Shown here: piece after piece, positions 11,150-22,055 of the stretch
How the letters are laid out: every line of letters begins with the position of its first letter
Numbering within the stretch: the stretch's first letter is position 1
DNA from: Favolaschia claudopus
Lineage: Eukaryota; Basidiomycota; Agaricomycetes; Agaricales; Mycenaceae
Length of the DNA: 64,000 bases
Reading direction: 5' to 3'
Assembly (NCBI GenBank): GCA_037176885.1
Contig: JAWWNJ010000038.1
Coordinates: forward strand, 1,178,001 to 1,242,000
Program-made: the position numbers and the translations under genes
Notes under the pieces: generated by a model
Seen by the model: only the letters and a program-made list of their open reading frames with translations
Database searches by the model: none
What the model was told of the DNA's origin: nothing

Positions 11150-12586
11150 AATGTTCAGAATTGAAGGAAAGCTCAGACAAGGCGAGGATATCTCAGTACA
11201 GTTAGTGTAGCGCTGAAGCAGTTGGTTTGACTCCCAAGCCCGCTGAAATATTATTCGAATAACTTTCTTGCTTAGCGCCGCAAGTTTGTTGAGGCCAGCC
11301 AGTGGGCGGAGCGGTGGGACCGTGCGGGCCGGCAATTCAAACTCCGCCGGTATCTGGATACCGCTATTTCCCACCGCCATCAGTATCGAGCCCAAATTGT
11401 TGCCTCAGACGGATTCAGGTGCCGTAAGGAACACAATTGGGTCAGACCAGCTTGCACGATTGTTGGGGTCCATATAAGAATTGTAATTTAACCAGATAAT
11501 AGACCAATGCTCTGTGGTACCCACAGAACTTTCCCGGAGATATACCGAGGCCGGGCGAGCGAGAAATCAGATTCCGCAAACAGACTCAAGGTCAAGCAAG
11601 TGTCAACAAAGAATTGAGGAGCAACAAATGCCGAAACCCGTATTCTTTTTCCGAAACAGCTGTATAAGTCTCGGCGTGTGAGACATAGGAAATATGAGTT
11701 TCTGTACGTCGAAATGAAAAGTTGAAGTTGCGAGGGAGAAAAATGACATTCTAAGAAAAAAAAAATGCGAGCGGAAAATATTCAATAGAGGGTTTGCGAA
11801 GAGCCATTGGAGCCATTGAATGGCTAACGATTTCCCGATTAGGAAACTTTCAAATTACACAAGAGCTGCTTGGAATGAAGTTTGGATGTTGAGACCGGGT
11901 TTAGTCTTTGTCAATGCGCCGGAATTTCGACTTTTGTGTAGCCATTAGCCATCCAATGGCTGCATCGCAAACTCGCTAATCTCTGAAAAAAAAAATCTTA
12001 GGTGAAAATGTGAAACTTTGGTGTCGATGTTGAAGGAGATGGCTGATGAGAAGGAATAAATCCAACTTTCTCGGGGTGGCTATGCTCACCCTAATCTCAA
12101 TGCGGAACTAATACGGTCATCAAACACGCATCCAGCGGCGGCCAAGCTTAATGGAGAATGATGGTCGTATCTGATATCCCAAGGCTATTTTCTTGAGAAA
12201 TTTGGACGGAAAGAAAATAGCCTGATATATCGTCTGATTTTACGACAGCTGTTAGCCGTAGGTCGACGTTCCGGATTAGGAAACGCCCAAAACGGAAGTG
12301 GCACATTCAAGTTTCCTGCCACTCTGAGCATGTATCTGACCAGACACACCGCAATGCCTATGGGGAAAGAGGAGCTCCAAAGTGCTCCCAGGAGTGCAAA
12401 TCGGCTCATTATGGGGCTGTGCCCTTTGACCGAAACGGTCGGCTTCTGAATTTACCTCCTTGGGTGAGCTGCGTCAAGAGAAACCTTGTTTGCAATATAG
12501 AATAAGGCGCACAAGTGAATCCTGACCTACGGCTACTTAACACATGTCAACAAAAACTAGACTAGAGAAACACTCAAGAAACACTG
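11150..12586. other. Arm section without a gene, apart from the MITE
   Basis: Apart from the MITE, it holds the dispersed repeat with CAGATACCGG and GGGCCGGCAATTC (about 11,320-11,390, minus strand relative to 46.15 kb) and a small hairpin at 12,182-12,221 with GGCTATTTTCTT pairing AAGAAAATAGCC. No protein was recognised. The mirror section in the right arm is 27,941-29,377. Confidence 0.4.
11788..11976. mobile_element. TA-flanked MITE, 189 bp (left arm)
   Basis: Ends read GAGGGTTTGCGAAGAGCCATT and GCGAGTTTGCGATGCAGCCA inward, flanked by TA at 11,786-11,787 and 11,977-11,978. It belongs to the same family as the elements at 39.2, 39.9, 56.9 and 60.6 kb. Confidence 0.7.
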
Positions 12587-12800
12587 GCTCGCCCGACATT
12601 CTCGTCTTGGCCTTGGGTTCTATGTGACTGATTGGTATATTCCTCCCGAAAGTTCTCGATGGCAGGGCTGGACCGATGTTGAGCCCATTCAACAGCTTTG
12701 GGAAACCGTCGCGATTTGTAGTCCCTGCACACTGGACTCACGAGAGACACCCGAACAGGCCTTGGATTCACTATACGGCCCAATACTTACGGAGTCCCCA
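12587..12800 (+). pseudogene. Internally deleted LINE-2 fragment
   Basis: The stretch encodes SSRWQGWTDVEPIQQLWET, as at 13,525-13,590, and then jumps directly to LDSRETPEQALDSLYGPI, which in the longer copy lies at about 14,062-14,115. About 470 bp between the two blocks are missing. It lies immediately upstream of a longer LINE-2 copy in the same orientation. Confidence 0.65.
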
Positions 12801-13193
12801 CCGCTCTTGCTTTGCACCGTTATCTACTATGCTTGGGTCTTCTATTGCGTCTCAAGGAACCCGAACCTACAGAATTGGGCCAGGATCAATCAACCTTCCC
12901 CCCCTCACTCATGCACTGGTCTCCCTGGATCCGGACCCGCGTTTTATGGACCGGCTTTTGCTCGGGATGTGCCGAATTCAGGATCTGCGCCGACACGATG
13001 TGTGCCGACGTCAACGAATAGTGGTGGAACCTCAGGACCCACAGGAGTACTATCCACCAGAGGCCGAGCCGACTTTGGAATTGGACGAAACTCAAGCGGG
13101 CAACGCGCTCACGACCCTGGGCAGAACGGAACCACTGGTACCACGGCCGTCGACGTACAACCCTCTCACGCTGCATCTGAAATCGGTAATCGT

Positions 13194-14548
13194 GATGTTA
13201 AAATTATGTACTGGAATATACACCACCATTTCACGCTGAAATTAACAAGCCCGGAGTTTCACGGCCTTCTCGCGCCCTATGACATCATGTTTTTCGCGGA
13301 AACGGACATGCTACCTGGCGAAGAGGACCCCGCGGACGTGCCTAAAGGTTTCTCGCTCATTTCCTTGCCTCGAAAACCCAGGCTTGAAACCGAACGTCGT
13401 GGTGGCGGAATTGCACTTCTGATTCGCGATGATATTGATTTCACCAAGTCTCGCCTGAGCTCGCCTGATATTCTGGTTCTGGATTTAGGTTCGATGTGGC
13501 TCGTTGGCGCATATATTTCTCCGGAAACATCTCGATGGCAAGGTTGGACCGACGTTGAGCCAATTTAACAACTTTGGGAAACAATGGCAGTCTGTAGTCC
13601 TAGCGCTGAGAAACCCGTTCTGCTTCTCACCGATATAAACGGTCGAACGGGATCGCAACAAGTCATCAATTTCACCCAATCTTGGCCGAGGCACTCTTCT
13701 GACGCCACGGAAAATACTCGTGGTAGGGCAATTCTGAATGCGACAAGCTTGGACTTTGCATTCTAAACGGTACCTCTTTGGAAACTGCTTCTCCCGGTCG
13801 GTATACCTCCCATCAACCCGCTGGCCAATCAACCATTGATTACGCATTTGTTTCGAACTCCCTATTGGCTCTGGTTCGCAGCTTTCATGTCGAACAACCG
13901 ACAGCGGACCCAAAGGATGACTGGGCCGATCACACTCGCATTTGCGTAACGTTGGATGGCCGTGCTATCTCGCGCTCAACAGCGGCTCCTCTCCGTCGAG
14001 CCGATTCTGCTCCTGACTTCGCTGGTCAAGATGAAATCCATAGACTGTACAGAGAAACATTGGACTCACGAGAAACTTCACAACAGGCGCTGCATTCCTT
14101 ATATGGACCAATACTCTCGGAATCTCTGCCTATCCATGTATACGTCGAAGGGGCAGCCCCTGGCAAAATACGAACGAAATCGGCTGGCGCTGGAATCCGT
14201 TTTGGAATGGGATCACCATCGAATACTTGTTTCAAAGTCCCGGGCCCGGGAAAACCAACTGCTGAACGGGGCCGCATTTATGCCATTCATGAGGCTATTC
14301 GCAACGTAGATTCTGACAAAACCCTGGTCATTTTCTGTACCTCAAAAACGATCATTCGCCAGCTTTGTTACGCTGCCGCGAAGAAAATGGCAATTGGTTG
14401 GCCTGGTTCAAACGGCGACTTGTTTCGAGACACTGTTGCGTTACTAGCGAAGCGCCATGGCTCGACGATTTTTGTGTTCATTGATTCCAAATCCTCAAAC
14501 GGCTCAAAGAAGGAGGCTTATTCGCTTGCTAAGGCGGCGCTTCAGGTA
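13194..14548 (+). pseudogene. LINE-2: AP endonuclease and RNase H-like domain
   Basis: The first block is an apurinic-type endonuclease: IMYWNIHHHF, FFAETDML, RRGGGIALLIRDD, then LLLTDINGRTG and STIDYAFVSN with DDWADHTRI near the end. The second block (about 14,130-14,545) resembles RNase H1: AGAGIRFGMGSP, AERGRIYAIHEAI, GWPGSNGDLFRDTVALL, KKEAYSLAKAAL. In it the first acidic residue is E instead of D, and the later SDS and NEAD acidic residues are lost, so the RNase H is probably dead. The frame is broken by TAA at about 13,566 (the shorter copy upstream keeps CAA) and by a one-base shift near 13,745. Order endonuclease, RNase H, reverse transcriptase is what I know from basidiomycete LINEs. 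Confidence 0.7.
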
Positions 14549-14558
14549 CCGGAATCAG

Positions 14559-15198
14559 GAGTATATATCAGATTCGTATGATAGTAGGATTGAGATCCGC
14601 GTTCCAAGTTCGTAGGATTTGATGAGAAAACTGCAAATTTCGTAGGATAGACTAATTTAGAATACCAAGTACATTGATCAGCGGGAAATTGGACTGTACA
14701 GCCGGATTCGGTACTGCGGCATCACTTGTTCCGTAGTTTGCGCGAAGGGGACCGATCATTCGCGGCCCTCCCCTCCCTCGCTGCGCTCGGGGGGTCCCCC
14801 GGACCGTGCCGCTCAGATCGGCACTCTAAAGCCTCGTTCGCGCGGATCACTATGTCTTTCACCCTAACCCTAACCCTAACCTGTCGGGGCGGTATTACAC
14901 TGTTGATTTCCGGAGTTAGGGCGCGCTCCGCTTGCCCTAACTCCTCGGCATGAGGTTGTTTTGGCCTTCGGCAGTCCCTGTTCCGTGTCGGCACCGTCGA
15001 GGGCCAGAGTTTTGGTGCTCTAACTCTCTGATGGCTTGAAGCTGACCTTTCCATTTGTTACATGTGCTATCGGGGCTCAATATGGCAAAAGATGCTGTAA
15101 TACAAGGCAATCCTACGAACTTGTCAGTTTTCCCATCACATCCTACGAACTTGGCACGTCGATCCCAATCCTATAATCATACGAATCTGCCTGGGGCT
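14559..15198. mobile_element. MULE-like element inside LINE-2, 640 bp (left arm)
   Basis: The termini carry imperfect inverted repeats of roughly 90-100 bp, containing CAGATTCGTATGATA, CAAGTTCGTAGGAT and GAAAACTG blocks. The 10 bases CCGGAATCAG flank both sides (14,549-14,558 and 15,199-15,208), which fits a Mutator-like insertion. Removing the element with one copy of the duplication rejoins LINE-2 in frame. The inside holds a very G+C-rich block, a telomere-like triple repeat and palindromic TTAGGGCG/CGCCCTAA words. No transposase was seen. Confidence 0.75.
14861..14881 (+). repeat. Interstitial telomere-type repeat (CCCTAA)3
   Basis: Three tandem CCCTAA units plus a partial one, the complement of the TTAGGG telomere repeat used by most fungi. 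They lie inside the MULE-like element, not at a chromosome end. Confidence 0.8.
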
Positions 15199-15208
15199 CC
15201 GGAATCAG

Positions 15209-17703
15209 CTACTTTATTCGAACCTATTGCACAGGACCCGTTACCATCTTCAAACTTGCCTGGCTCTGTGCCGATTTCAGACAAGTGCAAGGTTACCACC
15301 GACTTGGAGGAGACTTCGCCCGACCGACCTAAACCGTGGAAAATTTGGGACGATGACCCGGCGGAGAACACACAGCCGGAAAGTCACCGTGGCCGCGCTA
15401 AGGTTCATGAACTGCAAGCAGGTCTTCGTGCAGAGCTTTTAGCCTGCAAAAATATTAAGGAATTCTGGGATTTTGTACGAAGACGCACGGACCCTCGCCC
15501 CAGGAAGGCCAAGGTATCGCTGGAAGATCTTTCTGAAGAGTTCAAACATCGCTTGAATTAGGAGGTCCCCGCAACGTTTAACTCGGACCAGCTGGCTTTT
15601 AACGCACGTATGGCCCGGGAGCTGAAGGGAAACTTGGCTGATAATTCGCCGCGCAAATCTTATACCCGGGAGATCAGTCTGGACGAGATAGAATGGATGA
15701 AGAAACACATCACAGAGCATGGACTGGACACGGCTATCGGAGTCGACGGTTTCTCTTACCAAGACTGCCTCCAAATTCCGAACGAAAAACTGCTCCAATT
15801 CTTTCGGTTCTGCCTTCAAAATCAAGAAATTCCGAAGCAATGGCTGATCTCCCTGCTCATCGGCATCTTGAAGAAAGACAAGGACCCTACGGACCCAAAG
15901 GGCTATCGTCTGATTGCGTTGGAATGTTGCATGTTGAAAATGTTGACACTGATCATCGACCGACGTCTTCGCGAAGGAGCGGAAGACATTGGTGCAATTC
16001 CACCCTCTCAGAATGGATTTCAGGCGCATCTGCGGACGAATGACAGCGCCTTTGTTCTGCTATGTATGATCGATAAGGCAGAATCAATGGACAAACCTTT
16101 GTACGTCGGATATCTGGATCTTAAGAATGCTTTTCCAGGGACGGATCGTCCGACTCTATGGACCAAACTCGGAAGACTCGGTATTGCTGGACCAATGATT
16201 GAATGGTTGAAGTGCCTTTACGACCGCATCCGATATATTGTTCGCTTGGACGACCAATATGGATCTCACTTCGAATCTCTCCTGGGAATTTTGACTGGAG
16301 ACCCCGGATCTCCGCACCTGTGGAACCTTTTCATGGCCGATTTCATCTTGAGTGTCCATCCTGATGATATTCAACTTAATGGTGTGCCCACAAATCAAGT
16401 TGAACACGCCGACGATGTTATGACGGCCTCCACGTCACCATCAGGCTTTCAGCTTCATCTCAATGAATCTCAAAACTGGGCAGACAATAATGGATGCGAG
16501 GTTTCAATCCCAAAATCACTCTGCCAAATTTACGGACGCCGTCAAAAATTTAATCCTATCTTTCACATGGCTGGGAAACTGATTGAACAGGTGCAGAAAG
16601 CGCGCTATCTCGGCATCTGGTTTGAAACAGGCTGTAAATTCATGTGGCGCGAGCAGTATATCTTGAAGGCTAAGAAAGCATCGAAGGTTGCGAATACGAT
16701 TCTCGGACTCCATCGTTTTGTTGGCTCGATGCCGGTATGGGATTTGCGAACACTCTATATGGCTCGCGTGGACCCATACCTTACGGCTGGGTGCGAAGTC
16801 TGTCTAGATATCGAGGCTAAAAGTCTGCAGCTTCTTGAGAAGGTTCAACTCAAATTTCTGCGCCGAATGCTCGGCATTGGCTCGCGCTCAATGAAGGCTG
16901 TCCTATTTTCCGAAACGGGGATTTGGCCGATTCATTACCGCCGCATCTATCTTGCCCTCAAAAATCTGTGCTACTGGGTTGAACTGGATGAACATCGACC
17001 GGCATGGAACGCGCTGCAAGAATCTATCAATCTCGCTCGTCAGCGGAATATTTCTTGGATAAATGACTTGCGGATCGTCCTTTCAAAACTGTACATCCCC
17101 GTGACGCTGGATATCTCTGGTCCTTTGGAGGTTGCCACAGTGAAAGAAGCCATGAACCAGGTCAAGTTATCGATGGAGGCATGGATTGACCATGAAATTA
17201 TGAATTCTTCACGAACGAAAGACATCTTGGTTGGCAGGCTCGAAATGGATAAGGATACGGGAAAGCTGATTAAAAAGTCCTTGGATTTTCGGCACTACCT
17301 GCGAGTCAAAACACCTAGCCATCGACTGGCCCTCACGCGCATTGTGCTATCCAGTCACAGTCTCGCCGTGGAACGCCGCAGGTGGAAGGAACGAGGGAAG
17401 GACACTGTTCCAAGGGAATGACGTAAATGTCGATTTTGCCTCGAGGCCGTGGAGGACGAAGCTCACGCGATGTTCATTTGTCCTCATCCGGACCTCATGC
17501 AAGTTCGCGAGGAATTTCTCACCGGATTGTACGCGACCGTACCGGATTTTCAGAACACTTTTACCGACATAATGAACTTCTACCGCGCCGTCCTCGCGAA
17601 AAGGGAAGTTACACCGATTCTGGCGAAATTGGCCTTCAAAAGCCTTCAAATTTACAATGCAGTGCCTATGCTGCTGGTTCATCCGCCACCGTCGACTGCG
17701 TAG
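15209..17703 (+). pseudogene. LINE-2: reverse transcriptase and C-terminal zinc finger
   Basis: One reading frame runs from 15,209 to a final TAG at 17,703, interrupted by TAG at 15,559-15,561 and TGA at 17,419-17,421. The longest uninterrupted piece is 603 residues. Reverse transcriptase landmarks are LKKDKDPTDPKGYRLIAL, the block A acidic motif YLDLKNAFP (about 16,110), TGDPGSPHLWNLFM (16,293) and HADD in place of the usual FADD/YADD (about 16,405). After the TGA the frame continues with KCRFCLEAVEDEAHAMFIC, a CCHC zinc finger as found at LINE C-termini. The two in-frame stops are the only breaks in this section. The element cannot transpose as it stands. Confidence 0.8.
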
Positions 17704-18018
17704 GATCGCAACTTACCACCCTAAAGTCCTTGGGCTCGCTTTGGCGAGTGGTGTGCATGCGTCGGCAAAGGGAAAAGACGTTCAATTGCGTCAGGTTACT
17801 GGTGGATACTGGGGATTTATACCTGGTGGGAGAGAACTCCCCCTACGTCCTACGGGTTTTAGCCAGAGGTCCTGCCATACAAGCGGCCGGCCAGTTCCCT
17901 GATTGCGTTGCGCGATTGACCCCCTGGAAAGACGTTGTGCTCGGTTGACATCTTGTAGAATTCTGTGACGATAACCACCCGTACAGTACTACATGTATGT
18001 CTTCCGTAAACTCGCAGT

Positions 18019-18816
18019 TCAGATTGTGGACCGCGCGAGTATAATACCGGTGGGGCTAGAAGCCCAGCGCTCGGCCCAACGTGCAAGGATACCCTCCTGG
18101 ATACGGCGCCTACAAGTGGTGAGGGAGACGAAGGCAGATGGAGAGGGTGGGAGACGTGTCGCTTCTTTGGCTGCCAGATCAGCAAATTCGTTGCCGGCGG
18201 TTCCGATGTGAGCTGGAGTCCACAAATTCGTAACGCGAAGATGGAGACAAAGCTCGAGGGCCCGGCGAAGCAGGCGGTCGTAAGCGATAGCTCTGAACTG
18301 ACCGGAGCGGGGGGGGGTGGATAGAACCGACTGAAGACCTGCCTGCGAGTCAGAGACAATCAGGACACGATCATACCCTCCACCCAGAGCCTGCTGCGTT
18401 GCAGCGATCAGACCTTCAACTTCTCCCTCGGCAACTCGTCCCTCTCCCAACGGAATGAGGAGTCGAAGTTGTTCCTCTGCGCCCTCAACTCGCACCGCAG
18501 CTCCGCCTGCACTCCCGTCCAAAAGCGAACCGTCAGTAAACCACGTCGACCCCTTCCAACCCTCATCAGCAAGGAAACCGTTCAAGATGGCCACGGCCTT
18601 CGATTTGGACGGAATAATCGTGTTGACCGGAAGCGGGTCGTGCCAAGGAGGAGCGAAGACCGAGAGTATGGGTTCCATACCCGGCTCAAAGTCGATGTCC
18701 TGTGATTGGGGGGGAGCAGTGGTTACCGGGGGAACAGTCAACGAAGAAACTTGCCTGTCTCCAAGAGGCGGAGACAGACCACAAGCCAATGGCTCGGTGA
18801 CTGTCCCCCCTCGCAT
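18019..18816 (-). CDS. LINE-1: RNase H domain, open frame
   Basis: The minus-strand frame of 265 residues has a complete-looking RNase H: WFTDGSLLDGSAGGAAV (first Asp), AEGEVEGLIAATQQAL (Glu), VLIVSDSQAGLQSV (Asp) and TPAHIGTAGNEFADLAAKEA (last Asp). This is the C-terminal RNase H of a LINE of the Tad/I-like type, where it removes RNA from the RNA-DNA hybrid. It is separated from the reverse transcriptase by frame changes near 18,800-19,050. Residues from about 18,471 downward lie in the inverted repeat and are repeated at 22,056-22,508. Confidence 0.75.
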   Translation of the reverse strand: MRGGTVTEPLACGLSPPLGDRQVSSLTVPPVTTAPPQSQDIDFEPGMEPILSVFAPPWHDPLPVNTIIPSKSKAVAILNGFLADEGWKGSTWFTDGSLLDGSAGGAAVRVEGAEEQLRLLIPLGEGRVAEGEVEGLIAATQQALGGGYDRVLIVSDSQAGLQSVLSTPPRSGQFRAIAYDRLLRRALELCLHLRVTNLWTPAHIGTAGNEFADLAAKEATRLPPSPSAFVSLTTCRRRIQEGILARWAERWASSPTGIILARSTI

Positions 18817-19039
18817 ATTGCGGGCGCCGCTGCCAGCTTAACCACGGGGGTTTTGAGTTCGATTTTGCGACCACGTATACGAGAGCCCTGAACTGGTATG
18901 TTTGCTGGCCATCGAATAGCGGGGATACGCTCAAGGTAGTGCAGTGGCGAGGCGAACTTCGGGTTGCGCGGTGAGTTCGATATAGCGTCGCGGACCAGCG
19001 GGGTGAGGCCATGAGCAGCGGGAAGGGTGAGGTAGCGAG

Positions 19040-21783
19040 CTAGGCGGTTCTGTAACGACATTTCCAACCGTAAATCAGCAGGGAGAATGGCTGCTTCCTT
19101 CTGCAAGGCTGCGAGAGACGTCGTGCGGAACGCGCCGGTAATACACTGTTAACTTGTTCTAGAGGCTTCAGAGCGGCAGGCAGGAGAGGGAAGAACGAGG
19201 AGACACCATAGTCCGCACGAGGCAGAACAACAGTGAGTACGAGATCGCGCACCATTACCGGTTTCATCCCCCAGACAGCATGAGTCAATGCTAGAGCAGC
19301 GTTCAATGCACGGGAAGCGGAGGCGGCACGATAGTGGATGTGGGTGTTGCCTTTGAGCTTGGAGTCCAACATAACGCCTACCCACTTGACAGCATCTGAG
19401 GGAGAAATGGTCTGACCGTCAAACTCGACAGTAAATCCGGAAAGGTCACGTAGCGACGGAGAGTGGTGGATGAGCTCAGTTTTCTCGTTCTCGAATATAG
19501 CATGGTCGTCGTCTGACCAACCTCTGGCGATGACACCAGCTTCGTTAAGAACGGCGACGTTTTGCGAAGGCGATCTCGAGGCAGTGCTAAAATTTACATC
19601 GTCAACGAAGCCGTATGACCAACTCGTGAAGACGCCGATGGCGCGGAGTCGGCGGAGTCGGCGGTTTATAGTGAGGATGAAGAGTATAACGGTGAGGGCA
19701 GAGCCTTGAGGTCCACCCTCCACCGTGCAGCGATATGTAGATGTCCGCACCCCATCAATGACCACGGTGACCTGGTGGTTGTGGAGGAAAGACGCCGCCC
19801 AGAAAAACAACGCGCGGGTAAAGCCTAGGCTCGCGAGCTCACGGATCACCACCGCGTGGGACATGCGGTTGAAGGCGCCCTTGAGGTCGTAGAACAGAGT
19901 TGAGACCGTATTTCTCTTGTCCATCTCCGCGCGCACACGATGGATATACCCATCGACCGCTTGAGCAGTGCTGTGCCCGGGGCGAGGGAGGGATCAATGA
20001 AGTTAAGGGACTCAGCTTCAAAGGAAATACGGTCGGCAACTAGACGCTCCAAAGGTTTGGCCAGGATGTGTTCGAAGTTTTCTACTGGTCGCCATGCCTT
20101 GGTGGACGTCTTGTCCTTACGCGCGCGCTTGTGAATGGGGACCGCGGTATTTGCCTTGAAGGGTAACGTTTTGACGCCGAGACGAACCGAGGCTTTGAAA
20201 ACGATTCGAGTCCATTCAGCGATGACTGGCCATGCGAGACGGACGTGACCCATCTGAATGCCATATCTGTCAGGAGCTTTCCATGGGGGTGAAGAGAGGA
20301 TGACGTTGTCGACTTCAGCGTCGGTAACCTCAACGAATGGACGTTCGCCAGGTATCGGAATCGTCTCTGCCAGGTGTATTGGATCGTCTGAGGGCACGGG
20401 TGCTTCAGCAGTGAAAAGAGGGGCAGACAAAGAATCTTGCCTGTCCGCCGGAGGCGGAAGTTCGTCCAGAAGCGGAACTTCCAAACGAACCCCCCCTCGC
20501 ATATCCTGGGCGCTGCAGATGGCTTGATCCGCACATGGGTCCAGGTTCACATTGGGGACTGAAGCATCGGTGACCAGAGTAGCGTGAGCACCGAACCAGG
20601 CTCGGCCAAGTACACGTCCTCGATCGAGGTGGGTGAGAGCAATGTCACCATTGGTCGGATCGCGGATGGCGGGAAAGACGGTGGCTTGTTGACCACGGAG
20701 GCGATTGAGAGCCTTAAAAAGGTCAATACGCTCGAGATCTTTGAGGTACACGTGCCAGGCCTTCTGTTTCGCAGCTGAGATTGCGAGACAAAATTTCCTT
20801 CTCGCCTGGAGCCAGTCCGCCCGAGCTGATTCAATGAGGAACTTTTGAAATCGCCTGCGCGCCCGTCGCAGCGCTTTGCAAAGATCAGTTAGTTCAAGGG
20901 TCCACCATTTCTGAGCGTACGACGAGGGCTGATGGCGCGGAGTCGAGCCTTCCAGCGCGAGGCGGAGAGCTTCACACAGGAAGATTGCAGCGTCGTCCAG
21001 TTCTGCCTTCGTGGAGATGAGCGGGACCGGGCGTAGGCCGAGGTGATGACGGAGGAGCGCGTGAAATTTATCGAGATCCATCTTGTTGACGTTGAACCTG
21101 GGCGACTCAGCACGAACCACGTCGAAATCGAGGGAATAGCGAATCGGAAGGTGGTCACTGCCAACGCAAAACTTTGGGTCAACGATCACATCACGGACGT
21201 TTGCGAAGAGGGAAGCGGAGCAGAACCCCAAGTCTATAACATTACCCGAGATATGAGTGGGAATGTCGGGAGGAGTGACGAGGAGAAGGGGCCAGGAAAC
21301 AAGCAGGTCGTGTAGCTCAAAATCTTCCTGCCGCAGCGCTGTTTTGGTAACGGAGTCCCACAGGACGTGGTGCGAGTTGGAATCCATGACAACGAGAACT
21401 CTTGAGGACGGGTCCAGCTGCTTGAGAATGGAACGAAGAATTTCCACGCCAGCGCGAGTTACTGAATCGTTGTAGAGGTTGATGACTGTAACCCTGTGTG
21501 AGCCAAAAAGGAAGTCGACAACAACTACGTCACCAGAGGTCGAGAGGTCAAGACGGGGGCAAATACTAGAGAGCGGAATGGAGGAGGTGCGAACGTAAAC
21601 AGAGACGCGGTGTTTGAGAGCGGATTCGGGGTAGATCAAGGCATAACCAGGATGTTCAGAGCGATGAGAGGATTCCTGTTCATGTGGTTCTTGAGTGCAG
21701 ATAATGTCGAAGTGCTCAGGACCAGCCAGAATCTCCAGCGGGTTGCGAGACTTCCACGAATTGATCTGGACTAGTGAGATCAT
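19040..21783 (-). pseudogene. LINE-1 ORF2: AP endonuclease and reverse transcriptase
   Basis: From ATG 21,783 the frame encodes an endonuclease with IICTQEPH, VLVVMDSNSHHVLWDS, NVIDLGFCS and GSDHLPIRYSLDF, then linker and reverse transcriptase with PPWKAPD and WRPVENFEHILAKPLERL. A single-base shift in the CCCCGGG run near 19,980 breaks the frame. The next frame (19,936-19,040) holds TLFYDLKGAFNRMSH, GGPQGSALT and YGFVDDVNF, the three catalytic blocks with the FVDD box. It then decays towards the RNase H. The endonuclease-RT-RNase H order is that of Tad/I-like LINEs. A segment with MRGG---EP then PP--DRQ occurs twice, near 20,490 and 18,810. Confidence 0.8.
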
Positions 21784-22055
21784 CTAGAGACGTTCGTGCA
21801 GCCGTGGCGCAGAGGTCAGAGGAACGGAGACGTCGGGAGCGGAGGGTTGAACGGAGGAGGAGGCGTTGAGTTGCTCGGTGAGCTGCGCCGCTCGGAGACG
21901 CAGGTGCTCAGCAATGCGTTTGCGAGCCGGGCAGGTGTAGCTGTCGGAGCGATGCTCGGCTCCGCAATTGACGCATTGTGCCTTGGCTTGGCAGGTTGGC
22001 CGGTGTTCGTCTTCACCGCACCATGTGCACTTGCAGACCTTGACATTGCACTTCG
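21784..22055 (-). pseudogene. LINE-1 ORF1 (gag-like) C-terminal fragment with zinc knuckles
   Basis: The minus strand reads CKCTWCGEDEHRPTC and CVNCGAEHRSDSYTC, two CCHC knuckles of the kind found at the end of LINE ORF1, then an A/S/P-rich tail and TAG. The stop codon TAG (21,784-21,786) is followed at once by the ATG of ORF2. The fragment is cut on its upstream side exactly where the inverted repeat begins at 22,056, so most of ORF1 is missing. Confidence 0.7.

Larger units (their letters stand above)
11141..18471 (+). repeat. Left arm of large inverted repeat (7,331 bp)
   Basis: Every position x in this arm pairs with 40,527 minus x in the right arm. All reading frames found in one arm occur identically in the other on the opposite strand, and coordinates never drift, so there are no net indels over 7.3 kb. 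The outer end lies in a run of nine G (11,141-11,149); beyond it only about ten bases show imperfect likeness. The inner end is inside the RNase H of LINE-1. Confidence 0.9.

Noticed and set aside
14861..14881. Chromosome end
   Set aside because: Only three repeats, inside a transposon, and present in both arms; not a telomere.
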